A stretch of 53,253 bases of DNA from Clostridia bacterium. GTDB lineage: Bacteria > Bacillota > Clostridia > Christensenellales > CAG-138. The stretch is from NCBI GenBank assembly GCA_003246365.1, contig QKAN01000095.1, forward strand, positions 1 to 53,253. Direction: 5' to 3'. The notes under the pieces are model-generated. The model was not told the DNA's origin. It did no database searches and was given only the letters and a program-made list of their open reading frames with translations. The position numbers and the translations under genes are program-made. Positions 25,184-33,249 of this stretch are shown one piece after another; the stretch's first letter is position 1; every line of letters begins with the position of its first letter.

Positions 25184-25885
25184 TTAGAAACCTGCTTGTT
25201 CCAATAAAGCGTCGTTGGTGAACACATGCGCCGGCGTATCGTCGGCCAGCAATTTGCCATCCTTGAGAACGAGAACGCGGTTGCATGCGAGCGATACCAA
25301 TTCAATATCGTGCGTTGCAACAAGACGCGCCGCCGTCATAGACCGCAGCAAATGAATAAAGTTTCTCTTGCTGCGCGGGTCTAAAAACGCCGTTGGTTCA
25401 TCAAACAGGATTAAATGCGGATCCATGGAAAGCACAGTCGCAATTGCCGCGCTTCGTTTCTCTCCGCCGGACAACCGATACGGCGGACGATCTGCCAAAT
25501 GTTCGATATGCAGATGTTTGAGCGTCGTTGATACTTTTCGGCTTATGACGTCCGGCGTGTACCCTCTGTTTTGAAGGCCGAATGCGACATCATCATAAAT
25601 CGTCGGCATAAACAACTGGTCATCCGGATTTTGAAACACCATGCCGATCATGTTGCGAATCAGCGCGAGATTCTCTTTTGTCAACTCAATCCCGTCAAGC
25701 GTTACGGTTCCGTTCAGAGGAGTCGACAGGCCGCAAAGCACAGAAAGCAATGTCGATTTCCCTGCCCCATTACAACCAATCAATCCGACACAGTCCGTTT
25801 TTTCTATGGAAAACGAAACGTCGTCCAGCGCGCACAGCCCGTTTGGATAAGCAAATGTTAAATGTTCAGCTGTCAATAACGCCAT
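25184..25885 (-). CDS. cbiO: cobalt/nickel ECF transporter ATPase
   Basis: 233 residues. Walker A GCNGAGKST, Q-loop FQNPDDQLF (the NPDDQ form typical of ECF ATPases), signature LSGGEKRSAAIA, Walker B LILFDEPTAFLD and H-switch ATHD are all present. It energises cobalt uptake with CbiM and CbiQ. RBS AGGAG precedes ATG 25885. It lies 9 bp after cbiQ and 17 bp before the His-rich gene. Confidence 0.92.
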   Translation of the reverse strand: MALLTAEHLTFAYPNGLCALDDVSFSIEKTDCVGLIGCNGAGKSTLLSVLCGLSTPLNGTVTLDGIELTKENLALIRNMIGMVFQNPDDQLFMPTIYDDVAFGLQNRGYTPDVISRKVSTTLKHLHIEHLADRPPYRLSGGEKRSAAIATVLSMDPHLILFDEPTAFLDPRSKRNFIHLLRSMTAARLVATHDIELVSLACNRVLVLKDGKLLADDTPAHVFTNDALLEQAGF

Positions 25886-25894
25886 TTCGATCTC

Positions 25895-26689
25895 CTATAA
25901 CAATTTTCCGAGTGCAGAGAATACGCCAGATATGTCAATCAACCGTAGTGTAATCAATACGAAGGAGATGCCAACAGCATAAATAACGCTTGCAGTATCA
26001 GGCTTTTCTGGACCGCTGACCGGAAATGAGCCGTCAAATCCGCGGCATTTCATGGCGGCGTAAACGCGCTCCGCCCGGTCGATGCTGCGCAATAGTAATT
26101 GACCCACAAATGCGCCCAGGTGTTTCATCTCCAGTCCGCGCTGTTTGACCGAGCGCAAATGGTATGCCCGCGTCATATTGCCCGCTTCCGAAACAAGTAA
26201 TGAAAGATAACGGAAGCATAGCATCACCGTCGTCGTAAAGATACGCGGCACATGCAGCCGCTGCAACTGCGCAAGTAAAAGTTTTGCGCGTGTTGTCGAA
26301 ACCAGAATAATCACCGCGCTGACCGCCAGCAATGTTTTTTCAACAAGAACAACGCAGGACAAAACTCCGTAAGAAACGCCAACTGGTGCAAGCGTATTCT
26401 CAAAAATGATATTTGATATCCCTGCAAAGAGTACAAATGGCAGCGCAGGCAACGTCCTGAACAAAACATCCTGAAACGATAATTCCGCCAGCGATATTAT
26501 GATGGCCGGATAAAAACAAAATATTGTTAATCCCGCAACATCATATCGATTCGACGAAATCACGCACACGATGAACGTCAGCGTAACTGCGATTTTTGCC
26601 ATAGGGTGCAGCCGATGCACCGGCGTATCTTTTTCCGCCAGTTCCTCCAGCGCAAAAAAATTGTCGAGCCTTTGGGATATCTTCTGCAT
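25895..26689 (-). CDS. cbiQ: cobalt/nickel ECF transporter transmembrane protein
   Basis: 264 residues with about five to six membrane helices. The coupling helices that contact the ATPase carry the Ala-Arg-Gly type sequence near LRSIDRAERVYAAMKCRGFDG, and TRAKLLLAQLQRLHVPRIF matches the first coupling region. It is the CbiQ/EcfT component, linking CbiM to CbiO. It follows cbiM by 57 bp. Confidence 0.9.
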   Translation of the reverse strand: MQKISQRLDNFFALEELAEKDTPVHRLHPMAKIAVTLTFIVCVISSNRYDVAGLTIFCFYPAIIISLAELSFQDVLFRTLPALPFVLFAGISNIIFENTLAPVGVSYGVLSCVVLVEKTLLAVSAVIILVSTTRAKLLLAQLQRLHVPRIFTTTVMLCFRYLSLLVSEAGNMTRAYHLRSVKQRGLEMKHLGAFVGQLLLRSIDRAERVYAAMKCRGFDGSFPVSGPEKPDTASVIYAVGISFVLITLRLIDISGVFSALGKLL

Positions 26690-26746
26690 GACGCTCCCGT
26701 ACCGGAACGGTCGTATCCGGCATTCATTGTTAAACGAATTGCAATA

Positions 26747-27778
26747 TTACAATTCGTTTGATTCGATTGCTTTTTTCGTTTTTTCCTTCTTTTTCGAATG
26801 GGAGATTACAAATGCCGTTCCCGCAGCGAGCGCTAGAACAATTCCGCCGCCAATCAAACCCGCGCCGGAAGTAGCCGCTGCTTCAGACTCCGCTCCCGTC
26901 GAATAATCCGGCATAATCGCGGTTTTGGATTGTATCCACTCGGCGATTTCATACACCGGACCGCTCGATGCAACCTCTTCCGACCCGGTCACTTTCCCAA
27001 TCGACCATTCCAACCCATCCGGATTAGCGGACGCAAGTAAAGACAGTCCGCCTGCGATAATAACCGCCGCAATTAATCCGCCAACAATAACTTTTTTCAA
27101 TGAAACAGAACGGTCTAATTTTGTCTGATTCTGAACGCTGGCCAACAGCTCCGGTCGTGCTTGATATACAAAAATCAGCACTGCGCCGGTTACAACGCCT
27201 TCTACCAAGCCGATGGCAAGATGAATCGGCTGCATCAAAAGCACAAAACTGCTAAACGGCAAAGCGGTAATTCCAGAAGTCAGCGTTTCGAGCACGACTG
27301 AAAATGCGCCGAGTTGAAGCCCGACTACAACGCTCAATATCGAAGCAAGCATAATTCTGGATTTTGTCATCCGCTTTTTTAAGATAGGACGGAAAATAAG
27401 CGGATATGCCACGAAGCAAGTGACCACACCCATATTGAATATATTGCAGCCCAGCGCCAGCAGACCGCCATCCGCAAAAAACAAAGCCTGTATTAAAAGC
27501 ACAGCCGCGATGGAAATCATCCCCGGATATGCGCCAAGCAATGCCGCAAGTAATATGCCCCCTCCAATATGTCCGCTGCTTCCCGTTCCCGGAATCGTAA
27601 AGTTGATCATCTGCGCAGCAAAAACGAAAGCGCTCATAACGCCCATAACAGGCACCGTTTTTTCGTTGAGCACTTCTTCTCGCTTTGTTTTTACGATTGC
27701 GTAAGCAAGCGCAGCGCCGCTGACGGCGATCATGGTTGCCCCGACAGCAGGTGAAACCAGAGAGTCTGACATATGCAT
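26747..27778 (-). CDS. cbiM: cobalt-binding membrane protein CbiM with C-terminal PDGLE (CbiN-like) domain
   Basis: 343 residues. The N-terminus MHMSDSLVSP keeps His2, which with the free amino group binds the metal in CbiM/NikM. GSSGHIGGGILLAALLGAYPG holds further conserved His. After about residue 225 come a membrane helix, ANPDGLEWSIGKV (PDGLE motif of the CbiN-like part) and a last helix followed by a Lys-rich tail. This fused form corresponds to NikM-N type proteins, so nickel is an alternative substrate. The corrinoid genes nearby favour cobalt. A TATAAT promoter lies 34 bp upstream; I found no cobalamin riboswitch. Confidence 0.9.
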   Translation of the reverse strand: MHMSDSLVSPAVGATMIAVSGAALAYAIVKTKREEVLNEKTVPVMGVMSAFVFAAQMINFTIPGTGSSGHIGGGILLAALLGAYPGMISIAAVLLIQALFFADGGLLALGCNIFNMGVVTCFVAYPLIFRPILKKRMTKSRIMLASILSVVVGLQLGAFSVVLETLTSGITALPFSSFVLLMQPIHLAIGLVEGVVTGAVLIFVYQARPELLASVQNQTKLDRSVSLKKVIVGGLIAAVIIAGGLSLLASANPDGLEWSIGKVTGSEEVASSGPVYEIAEWIQSKTAIMPDYSTGAESEAAATSGAGLIGGGIVLALAAGTAFVISHSKKKEKTKKAIESNEL

Positions 27779-27811
27779 GTGGCTTTCTTTTCCTTTCGTT
27801 ATTCTTTGAAT

Positions 27812-27874
27812 ATTATAACATAATCACATTTTTGCAGAAATCAATAATGTCCGGTAAAACCTCTCAATGTCTGG
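27812..27874 (-). promoter_or_regulatory. cbiM promoter with upstream 20-bp-spaced direct repeat
   Basis: Minus strand: TATAAT (27812-27817), 17 nt, TTTCTG (27835-27840, poor -35). Directly upstream are two copies of CCnGACATT (27846-27854 and 27866-27874) exactly 20 bp apart, the arrangement of AraC-type activator half-sites. The weak -35 fits activator dependence. Confidence 0.55.
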
Positions 27875-28029
27875 AAAATGTGTAATCGTTTCCGCTTCTT
27901 AGCCCTTTGTTTTCGGCACTAAAGCTAATTTATCTTTATTTGTTTTGATCATCTCTAATTACACATCAAATTTTCTTTAGATGTTGCAGCAGCAATCCTT
28001 GAAATGTGAGAATAAAGCCGAAAAGAAGC

Positions 28030-28085
28030 CTGAAATCAACCTGAAATATTCTTTTCAGGTAAAATTCAGCGACTTGATTTATCCT
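28030..28085 (+). promoter_or_regulatory. 40-bp response-regulator dyad and plus-strand promoter
   Basis: CTGAAA-N5-CTGAAA (28030-28046), 6 bp, TTTCAG-N5-ATTCAG (28053-28069), then 10 bp and a -10 TATCCT (28080-28085). The same layout with the same spacings occurs at 45842-45881 in front of the response regulator gene. Start of transcription expected near 28092. Confidence 0.6.
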
Positions 28086-28091
28086 ATAGGT

Positions 28092-28215
28092 GTTGAAACG
28101 AAGCAAGCCAACCGGGTGGTGGCCGGAACGGCAAGCAAGGATCAGCAGCAGAACTTTTTCATTTTTTCCTTCCTTCGATGAAACGCCGCGATAGGGCACG
28201 CGGCGTTTTGTCGTT
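28092..28215 (+). ncRNA. candidate small RNA under two-component control
   Basis: About 125 nt from the predicted start to the terminator hairpin. It contains a hairpin GCCAACC/GGTGGC (28109-28125 region), an unpaired pyrimidine tract CCTTCCTTCG just before the terminator, and no frame with a good ribosome binding site. The tract is complementary to Shine-Dalgarno sequences such as AAGGAAGG. Boundaries are inferred. Confidence 0.4.
28181..28215 (+). terminator. intrinsic terminator
   Basis: AAACGCCGCG (28181-28190) pairs perfectly with CGCGGCGTTT (28199-28208), followed by TTGTCGTTTTTG. Ends the candidate small RNA; the A-tract on the other side allows minus-strand use. Confidence 0.8.
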
Positions 28216-28266
28216 TTTGTCTTTCTTACATTCTATTTGTTACATTTTCGTTCGCGTTTTTGTGTA

Positions 28267-28295
28267 TTGTAATTTGAAATCAAAGTAACTATAAT
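28267..28295 (+). promoter_or_regulatory. promoter of the dlt-like acylation operon
   Basis: TTGTAA (28267-28272), 17 nt, TATAAT (28290-28295). A 150-nt leader follows that contains a GC-rich hairpin around GCGAATTCGGC (about 28335-28365) with TTTT after it, a possible attenuator. Confidence 0.7.
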
Positions 28296-28447
28296 AAATT
28301 AAGTAAAACTTAATATTTTGCGCAAAACTGCGCGATAACACGCGGCGAATTCGGCGCGTTTTGTCATCAGTGGCTTTTATGTGATCGGTAATATCTTCGA
28401 CTTCCGTCTCTTTTAATCGAGAATATTTAGGAAGGCTTTGCAACTGC

Positions 28448-29104
28448 ATGAAGGTAGTGATTTATGGAACCGGCCCTACCGCTCTGGTATTCTATCACGA
28501 GGTGTTGACAAACGGCGGAATGGAAATCGTCGCGTTTTGTTGTGCGGAAAAAGACATTTCGGAAGACAATTACTGCGAAAAACCGCTTGTCCCTTTTGAG
28601 AATATCATTTCAAAATTTCCACCCGACGAATATGAAATGCTACCGATGTTCGGGCATAAGCGAATGCGCGACCGGTTGGAGGCGCACAACGCGGTTAAGA
28701 ATCTCGGATACCGAATCCCGAATTATATCAGTTCAAAAGCAAACGTTGAAGACGGCGTTGTCTGGGGAGAAGGCAACGTGGTCTACTCGTTTTCGCACAT
28801 TGGCTTTGGTTGCACATTCGGAAACGGGAACATTATCCGCCAGCAGGTTTATGTCGGTCATCAGGGCAAAATTGGCTCTTTTAACATCATAGCTCCCGCC
28901 GTTACAATCGGCGGCAAATGCATCATAAATGATCTTTCGTTCATCGGTCTAAACGCTACAATCGCAACATATGCCGAACTTGGTACAGAGTGCCTCATCG
29001 GCGCAGGAAGTCTAGTTACGAAATATGCCGAGCCATATTCCGTTTCTTTCGGTTCGCCCGCGAAAGCGTTTCGTTATCACAATGATACCGGTGTAATGTT
29101 TTAA
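28448..29104 (+). CDS. NeuD-like sugar O-acyltransferase
   Basis: 218 residues. An N-terminal Rossmann-like nucleotide/sugar-binding part (VVIYGTGPTALVFYHEV) is followed by left-handed beta-helix hexapeptide repeats (IRQQVYVGHQGKIGSFNIIAPAVTIGGKCIINDLSFIGLNATIA), the NeuD/PglD arrangement of sialic-acid or sugar acetyltransferases. The acceptor and donor cannot be read from sequence. First gene of a six-gene operon with gaps of 1-20 bp, whose other members prepare and export acyl groups, so it may modify a precursor of the same glycan. Confidence 0.78.
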   Translation: MKVVIYGTGPTALVFYHEVLTNGGMEIVAFCCAEKDISEDNYCEKPLVPFENIISKFPPDEYEMLPMFGHKRMRDRLEAHNAVKNLGYRIPNYISSKANVEDGVVWGEGNVVYSFSHIGFGCTFGNGNIIRQQVYVGHQGKIGSFNIIAPAVTIGGKCIINDLSFIGLNATIATYAELGTECLIGAGSLVTKYAEPYSVSFGSPAKAFRYHNDTGVMF

Positions 29105-29115
29105 GGAGCGTCAAT

Positions 29116-29973
29116 ATGGAGCCATTGTTAGTCAATTTTACTCCAACCGGCATGCTTCCAATGAAGCAGGACTGTCCATATGTGCCAATCGCGCCCTCTG
29201 AAATCATAGAAAATATTCGTGAGGCTTGCGAAATCGGTATTACAAGCGTGCATCTGCATGCCCGCGATAATAACACGGAAGCCCCAACTTATCAAAAAGA
29301 CGTTTTCGCCGAAATTATCGACGGAATTCGTTCGTTCGCGCCGGATTTGGTCGTTGCTGTTACGACGAGCGGTCGACAATATCAGGAGTTTGAGAAGCGT
29401 TCCGAGGTGCTTTCATTAACCGGCTGGCAAAAACCGGATATGGGCAGTCTCACACTGAGTTCACTCAACTTTAATAACGTTGCAAGTATGAATGCGCCGC
29501 AGATGATACAGTCCTTAGCAGAGCGCATGAATCAAGCGGGTATCAAGCCTGAATTGGAAGCGTTTGACGTAGGCATGCTCAATTACGCCAAATACCTGAT
29601 TCATAAAGGAATTTTGCACCCGCCGTATTGTTTCAGTTTGATCTTTGGAAATATTGCCTGTGCACAGGCCGACTTTTTAACGATGGGTCTCATGCTCAAC
29701 AATGTACCGGAGCAATCTACATTGCAACTGGGCGGCATTGGCAAATTTCAGTTTCTTGTCAATTCCGTTGCTGTTGCCGCCGGATACGGTGTCCGTATCG
29801 GTCTGGAAGACAATTTTTGGCTGAACGAGGAGCGTACAACCCTTGCCTCAAACGCTGCGCTTTTAATGCGCGTTCGTTCATTGGCCGATACCTGCGGTCG
29901 CCCGATTATGACGCCGCATGAGCTAAGAGCAAAACTTCACTTAAAACCGGGCAACGGTGATTATGGCTGTTAA
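29116..29973 (+). CDS. beta-keto acid cleavage enzyme (BKACE, DUF849)
   Basis: 285 residues, family length. The zinc site His46-x-His48 lies in SVHLHARD, near TPTGMLP and PSEIIENIREACEIG; VRIGLEDNFWL carries the late conserved Glu. BKACE enzymes cleave a beta-keto acid with acetyl-CoA to give acetoacetate and a new acyl-CoA. The substrate here is unknown. RBS AGGAG lies 8 nt before ATG. Its place between an acyltransferase and an acyl carrier protein gene suggests that it supplies or trims the acyl unit used by this operon. Confidence 0.85.
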   Translation: MEPLLVNFTPTGMLPMKQDCPYVPIAPSEIIENIREACEIGITSVHLHARDNNTEAPTYQKDVFAEIIDGIRSFAPDLVVAVTTSGRQYQEFEKRSEVLSLTGWQKPDMGSLTLSSLNFNNVASMNAPQMIQSLAERMNQAGIKPELEAFDVGMLNYAKYLIHKGILHPPYCFSLIFGNIACAQADFLTMGLMLNNVPEQSTLQLGGIGKFQFLVNSVAVAAGYGVRIGLEDNFWLNEERTTLASNAALLMRVRSLADTCGRPIMTPHELRAKLHLKPGNGDYGC

Positions 29974-29993
29974 ATAGTGCCAAGGAGAATACT

Positions 29994-30224
29994 ATGTATG
30001 AAAAAGTCCTGACGATATTGTCAGAGTTAAAACCAGCGGTGGATTTTCAAACCGCAGAGCATTTGTTTGCTTCCGGTGTTTTAGATTCATTCGATATTAT
30101 CATGTTAATCAGTGAACTGCGCGATGCGTTCGATGTAATGTTTGCGCCGCAGGACCTCACGCCGGAACAATTTGATTCCGTAGATTCCATCGTGGCAATG
30201 ATCACGGCAAAGAAAGCGAATTAA
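29994..30224 (+). CDS. acyl carrier protein, DltC-like
   Basis: 76 residues. The phosphopantetheine Ser is in GVLDSFDIIMLI (Ser32), with acidic helices around it. It resembles DltC/D-alanyl carrier protein in size and in the DSFDI motif. RBS AAGGAG precedes the ATG. It lies 20 bp after the BKACE gene and 6 bp before the ligase that presumably loads it. Confidence 0.88.
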   Translation: MYEKVLTILSELKPAVDFQTAEHLFASGVLDSFDIIMLISELRDAFDVMFAPQDLTPEQFDSVDSIVAMITAKKAN

Positions 30225-30230
30225 AGCGAA

Positions 30231-31712
30231 ATGAAATATGCTACGCTTCTGGAAGCGTTGGAAGATTTTGCAAAAAAGCAGCCAGAAAAACTACTGATTG
30301 CAGATGAAACACAAACATTGAGTTATAGTATGTTTTTATCCGCCGTCAGAAGTTTCGCGTGTTATCTTCTGCAACACGGGGGCATGCCCGGAAATATCGT
30401 AGCCGTTCAAAACTCGCAGACCGTTGCGTTTGCAGTCGCCGCATTTGCCGTGCAATCATGCGGCTGTGCCTGCGTTCCAATCGACGGCGACGCGTCGCAA
30501 AATAGAATTTCTCAAATTCTCAACCTCACCAAAGCAAATTTCGCCATTACGCGAAAACCGATTGAAGTCGACCAGAAGTCTATTTTGTTGGATCAAGTTT
30601 TAACAATCGCAAACGAGCAATATACCTGTACATTGCCTGAAATCGATCCCGACCAACTATCTCAAATTCTCTTCACCACCGGAACAACAGGCGCTTCCAA
30701 GGGCGTTATGCATACTTATCGATCCGAGCTTGCCTGCGCAGAAAATCAGGTGCATTCCCTGTGTGCGGACAGTTCAGACGTCTGGCTCATACCAATGCCT
30801 CTGAGTCATGCAATGGGTCTAAGGAAACTGCATGGCGCAATTCTGTCCGGCGGATCGGTTGTTTTAACAAACGGCGTAACTTTTGCCGGATCATTATTTG
30901 ATGCAATGACGCGTTATCGCGTTACAATTCTTTCCCTTGTTCCTGCTTATCTTTCTATTCTGCTTCGTTTATGGCAAAAAGAGTTGAGCGGATTTCAATC
31001 ACAACTCAAATGCATCCGCCTGGGTTCCGGCGCCGCAAAAAAACAGGATCTCGAGCAACTTTCGGTTCTTTTGCCGGATGTAACGGTTTGTATCTGTTAC
31101 GGTTCCAGTGAAGCAAGCGACTGTGCATATTACCGCTATCATGGGAAGCCGGAAAAAACTGCCTGCGTAGGCGTCGTAAACAAAAACGCCTGTATCCGTT
31201 TGATCGACGATTCAGGAGAAGCAATCACATTGCCCGAAACACCGGGCAGAATCGAACTTTCAGGCGCAAATCTCATGTGCGGATATTTTAATGATCCTGA
31301 TTTAACGGCAAGCGTGCTGAATAACGGTCGCTTAATCAGCGGTGATATCGGCTTTTTCGGACAAGATGGCCTGTTGTATCTGTTGGGGCGGGCCGATGAG
31401 GTAATTAACTCCGGCGGATATAAGATTGCGCCCGACGAAATAGAAGAAGCCGCGCGTAAGATAAACGGCATTTTCGACTGCGCGTGCATAGCTGCACCCG
31501 ATGAAATTCTCGGGCAGATTCCGGTTTTGGCGGTTCAAATGCAAAAAGAAGTTCCGTTCTCCGCCGAAAGTATCTATCGCCAGCTGTCCAACCAGCTTGA
31601 AAAACATCTGCTGCCTCGTTGCATCATTGAAACACATGAAATCCCAAAAACAAGCAACGGAAAGCCTCAACGATCGCTGCTGCGAAAACGTCTCTTCCCG
31701 GAGGAATCGTAA
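30231..31712 (+). CDS. AMP-forming acyl/amino-acid ligase, DltA-like
   Basis: 493 residues, ANL superfamily. Motifs in order: LFTTGTTGASKGVMHTY (A3), IPMPLSHAMGLRKLHGA, YGSSEASDCAYYR (A5), SGDIGFFGQDGLLYLLGRADEVINSGGYKIAPDEIEEA (A7-A8), and KTSNGKPQR with the catalytic Lys (A10). It should adenylate a small carboxylic acid and load it on the adjacent carrier protein. The acid is not evident; D-alanine (as in DltA) or a CoA-independent acyl acid are both possible. The start has a poor ribosome binding site, so it is probably translationally coupled. Confidence 0.87.
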   Translation: MKYATLLEALEDFAKKQPEKLLIADETQTLSYSMFLSAVRSFACYLLQHGGMPGNIVAVQNSQTVAFAVAAFAVQSCGCACVPIDGDASQNRISQILNLTKANFAITRKPIEVDQKSILLDQVLTIANEQYTCTLPEIDPDQLSQILFTTGTTGASKGVMHTYRSELACAENQVHSLCADSSDVWLIPMPLSHAMGLRKLHGAILSGGSVVLTNGVTFAGSLFDAMTRYRVTILSLVPAYLSILLRLWQKELSGFQSQLKCIRLGSGAAKKQDLEQLSVLLPDVTVCICYGSSEASDCAYYRYHGKPEKTACVGVVNKNACIRLIDDSGEAITLPETPGRIELSGANLMCGYFNDPDLTASVLNNGRLISGDIGFFGQDGLLYLLGRADEVINSGGYKIAPDEIEEAARKINGIFDCACIAAPDEILGQIPVLAVQMQKEVPFSAESIYRQLSNQLEKHLLPRCIIETHEIPKTSNGKPQRSLLRKRLFPEES

Positions 31713-31715
31713 GTA

Positions 31716-33248
31716 ATGTCTTTTGTTTCGCTGGACTTCTTTGCTTTTCTCGCCGCCGCATTACTGGCGTATTATCTGTTGCCTAAAAAAATGCAATGGA
31801 TCGTTTTGCTTCTCGCCAGCGGCGTTTTTTATTATTTTTCCGGTCTGGTGAACTTCATATTTTTATTCTTATCCATTCTCGCTTTCTATTTGGGCGCGCA
31901 TGGCGTATATCGTCTAATGGAGCAAAAGCGTACCGCTAACGAAAAAGCCGCAAAATGGCTTATCAGTGTTGTCATCATATTAAACATCGGTATCCTTGCG
32001 CTCTTTAAACTCAGTGGTTCAGCAGGAGATTGGGTTGCCTCCATCGCCAACCGGTTAGGCGTCGCGCCGGATTCGGAAGGGTTGCTTTTACCGCTGGGTA
32101 TTTCTTTCTATACGTTTCAAGGCACCGGTTATTTGCTGGATGTTTATCGAAAGAAAATCGTTCCAGAACAAAATCTGGCAAAGTTCGCTCTGTTTCTCTC
32201 GTTCTTTCCGCAATTGCTGCAAGGTCCGATTAGTCGCTTCGACAAGCTCTCAATGCAGTTAACGCAACAACGAGAGTTTGAATATGCGCGCCTTGTTCGC
32301 GGTGCGGAGCTAATGCTCTACGGATTCTTTAAAAAACTGGTAATTGCCGATAACCTTGCCCCGTTTGTTTCTCGTGTGTTCGCGGATACCGGCGCGCATC
32401 CCGGCTTTTTTGTGATGCTTGCCGCGGTACTTGGCACGTTTCAGCTCTATTGTGATTTCTCCGGTGGTATCGATATCGCGCGCGGCGTGGCGGAAATGTT
32501 TGGCATTCTCCTCCCGGAAAACTTTCGTCGTCCGTATTTCTCCCGTTCCATTGCCGAATATTGGCGCCGTTGGCATATCTCGCTGAACGAATGGTGGCGA
32601 GAGTATTTGTTTTTCCCTGTAACGTTGTCTCGACCGATGAACCGGCTGAGCCGTTTCTTGCGAAAATATGTCGGTAACAACTTCGGCAAGGTGATCAGCG
32701 TTTATGTAGGAATTTGTGTTGTGCGTGTTGCCAATGCTTTCTGGCATGGAATCGATTTTCGCCATCTTGCTTCCGGTTTGTATTTTACCGTCATCATGAT
32801 TTTCGCGCTGGCGATGAAAGATCCGCTTGCCAAGTTGACCGTTCAACTCAAAATTCGTACAGAGTCGTTCGGCTGGCGCTTGTTTCAAATGTTAAGAACG
32901 TTTTTGCTGTTGTGCATCAACAGAATTTTGTTTATGACAGATCGGTTGACGAGCGCAGTCCAAGCCTGGAAAGATATGTTTTCCCGTTTCAATCCGAATA
33001 TTTTTTTCGATGGATCGCTATCCGATTCGTTGCTAACGCCATATGTGATTGCGGTTAGCGGAATCGGGCTTCTGGTTGTTTTAATCATCAGTATTCTCCA
33101 GGAGAAAGGCGTCTCCATTCGCGCGCAGCTCAACGCGCGACCTCTCGCTCTTCGTTGGGCTGTCCTTCTGTTGTGTGCCGTTTCCATCTTGGCTTTCGGC
33201 AATTATACGCTTGGTGCCTCTCAGAATTTCCTGTATGCGAGGTTTTAA
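31716..33248 (+). CDS. MBOAT membrane O-acyltransferase, DltB/AlgI-like
   Basis: 510 residues with about twelve membrane helices. The hallmark region is LPLGISFYTFQGTGYLLDVYR, FFPQLLQGPISRFDKL, FQLYCDFSGGIDIARGVAEMFGI, RRPYFSRSIAEYWRRWHISLNEWWREYLFFPV and the catalytic His in NAFWHGIDFRHLASGLYF. It would pass an acyl group from the carrier protein across the membrane to an extracellular acceptor. GGAGG precedes ATG 31716, 3 bp after the ligase stop. Confidence 0.92.
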   Translation: MSFVSLDFFAFLAAALLAYYLLPKKMQWIVLLLASGVFYYFSGLVNFIFLFLSILAFYLGAHGVYRLMEQKRTANEKAAKWLISVVIILNIGILALFKLSGSAGDWVASIANRLGVAPDSEGLLLPLGISFYTFQGTGYLLDVYRKKIVPEQNLAKFALFLSFFPQLLQGPISRFDKLSMQLTQQREFEYARLVRGAELMLYGFFKKLVIADNLAPFVSRVFADTGAHPGFFVMLAAVLGTFQLYCDFSGGIDIARGVAEMFGILLPENFRRPYFSRSIAEYWRRWHISLNEWWREYLFFPVTLSRPMNRLSRFLRKYVGNNFGKVISVYVGICVVRVANAFWHGIDFRHLASGLYFTVIMIFALAMKDPLAKLTVQLKIRTESFGWRLFQMLRTFLLLCINRILFMTDRLTSAVQAWKDMFSRFNPNIFFDGSLSDSLLTPYVIAVSGIGLLVVLIISILQEKGVSIRAQLNARPLALRWAVLLLCAVSILAFGNYTLGASQNFLYARF

Positions 33249-33249
33249 T

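Noticed and set aside
28142-28162. A six-codon minus-strand frame MKKFCC with a good AAGGAAGG ahead, like a Cys leader peptide
   Set aside because: It is antisense to the candidate small RNA, no minus-strand promoter is evident, and cbiM is 360 bp away; the pyrimidine tract explains the apparent ribosome binding site.
27779-28180. Possible cobalamin riboswitch in front of cbiM
   Set aside because: No B12-box (GCCACTG-like) or surrounding conserved core was found on the minus strand; the GGTGGTGGCC stretch lies in the plus-strand small RNA hairpin.
27966-28199. A 77-codon minus-strand frame
   Set aside because: It runs through the terminator hairpin and the regulator dyad, has no binding site at its start and resembles no protein.
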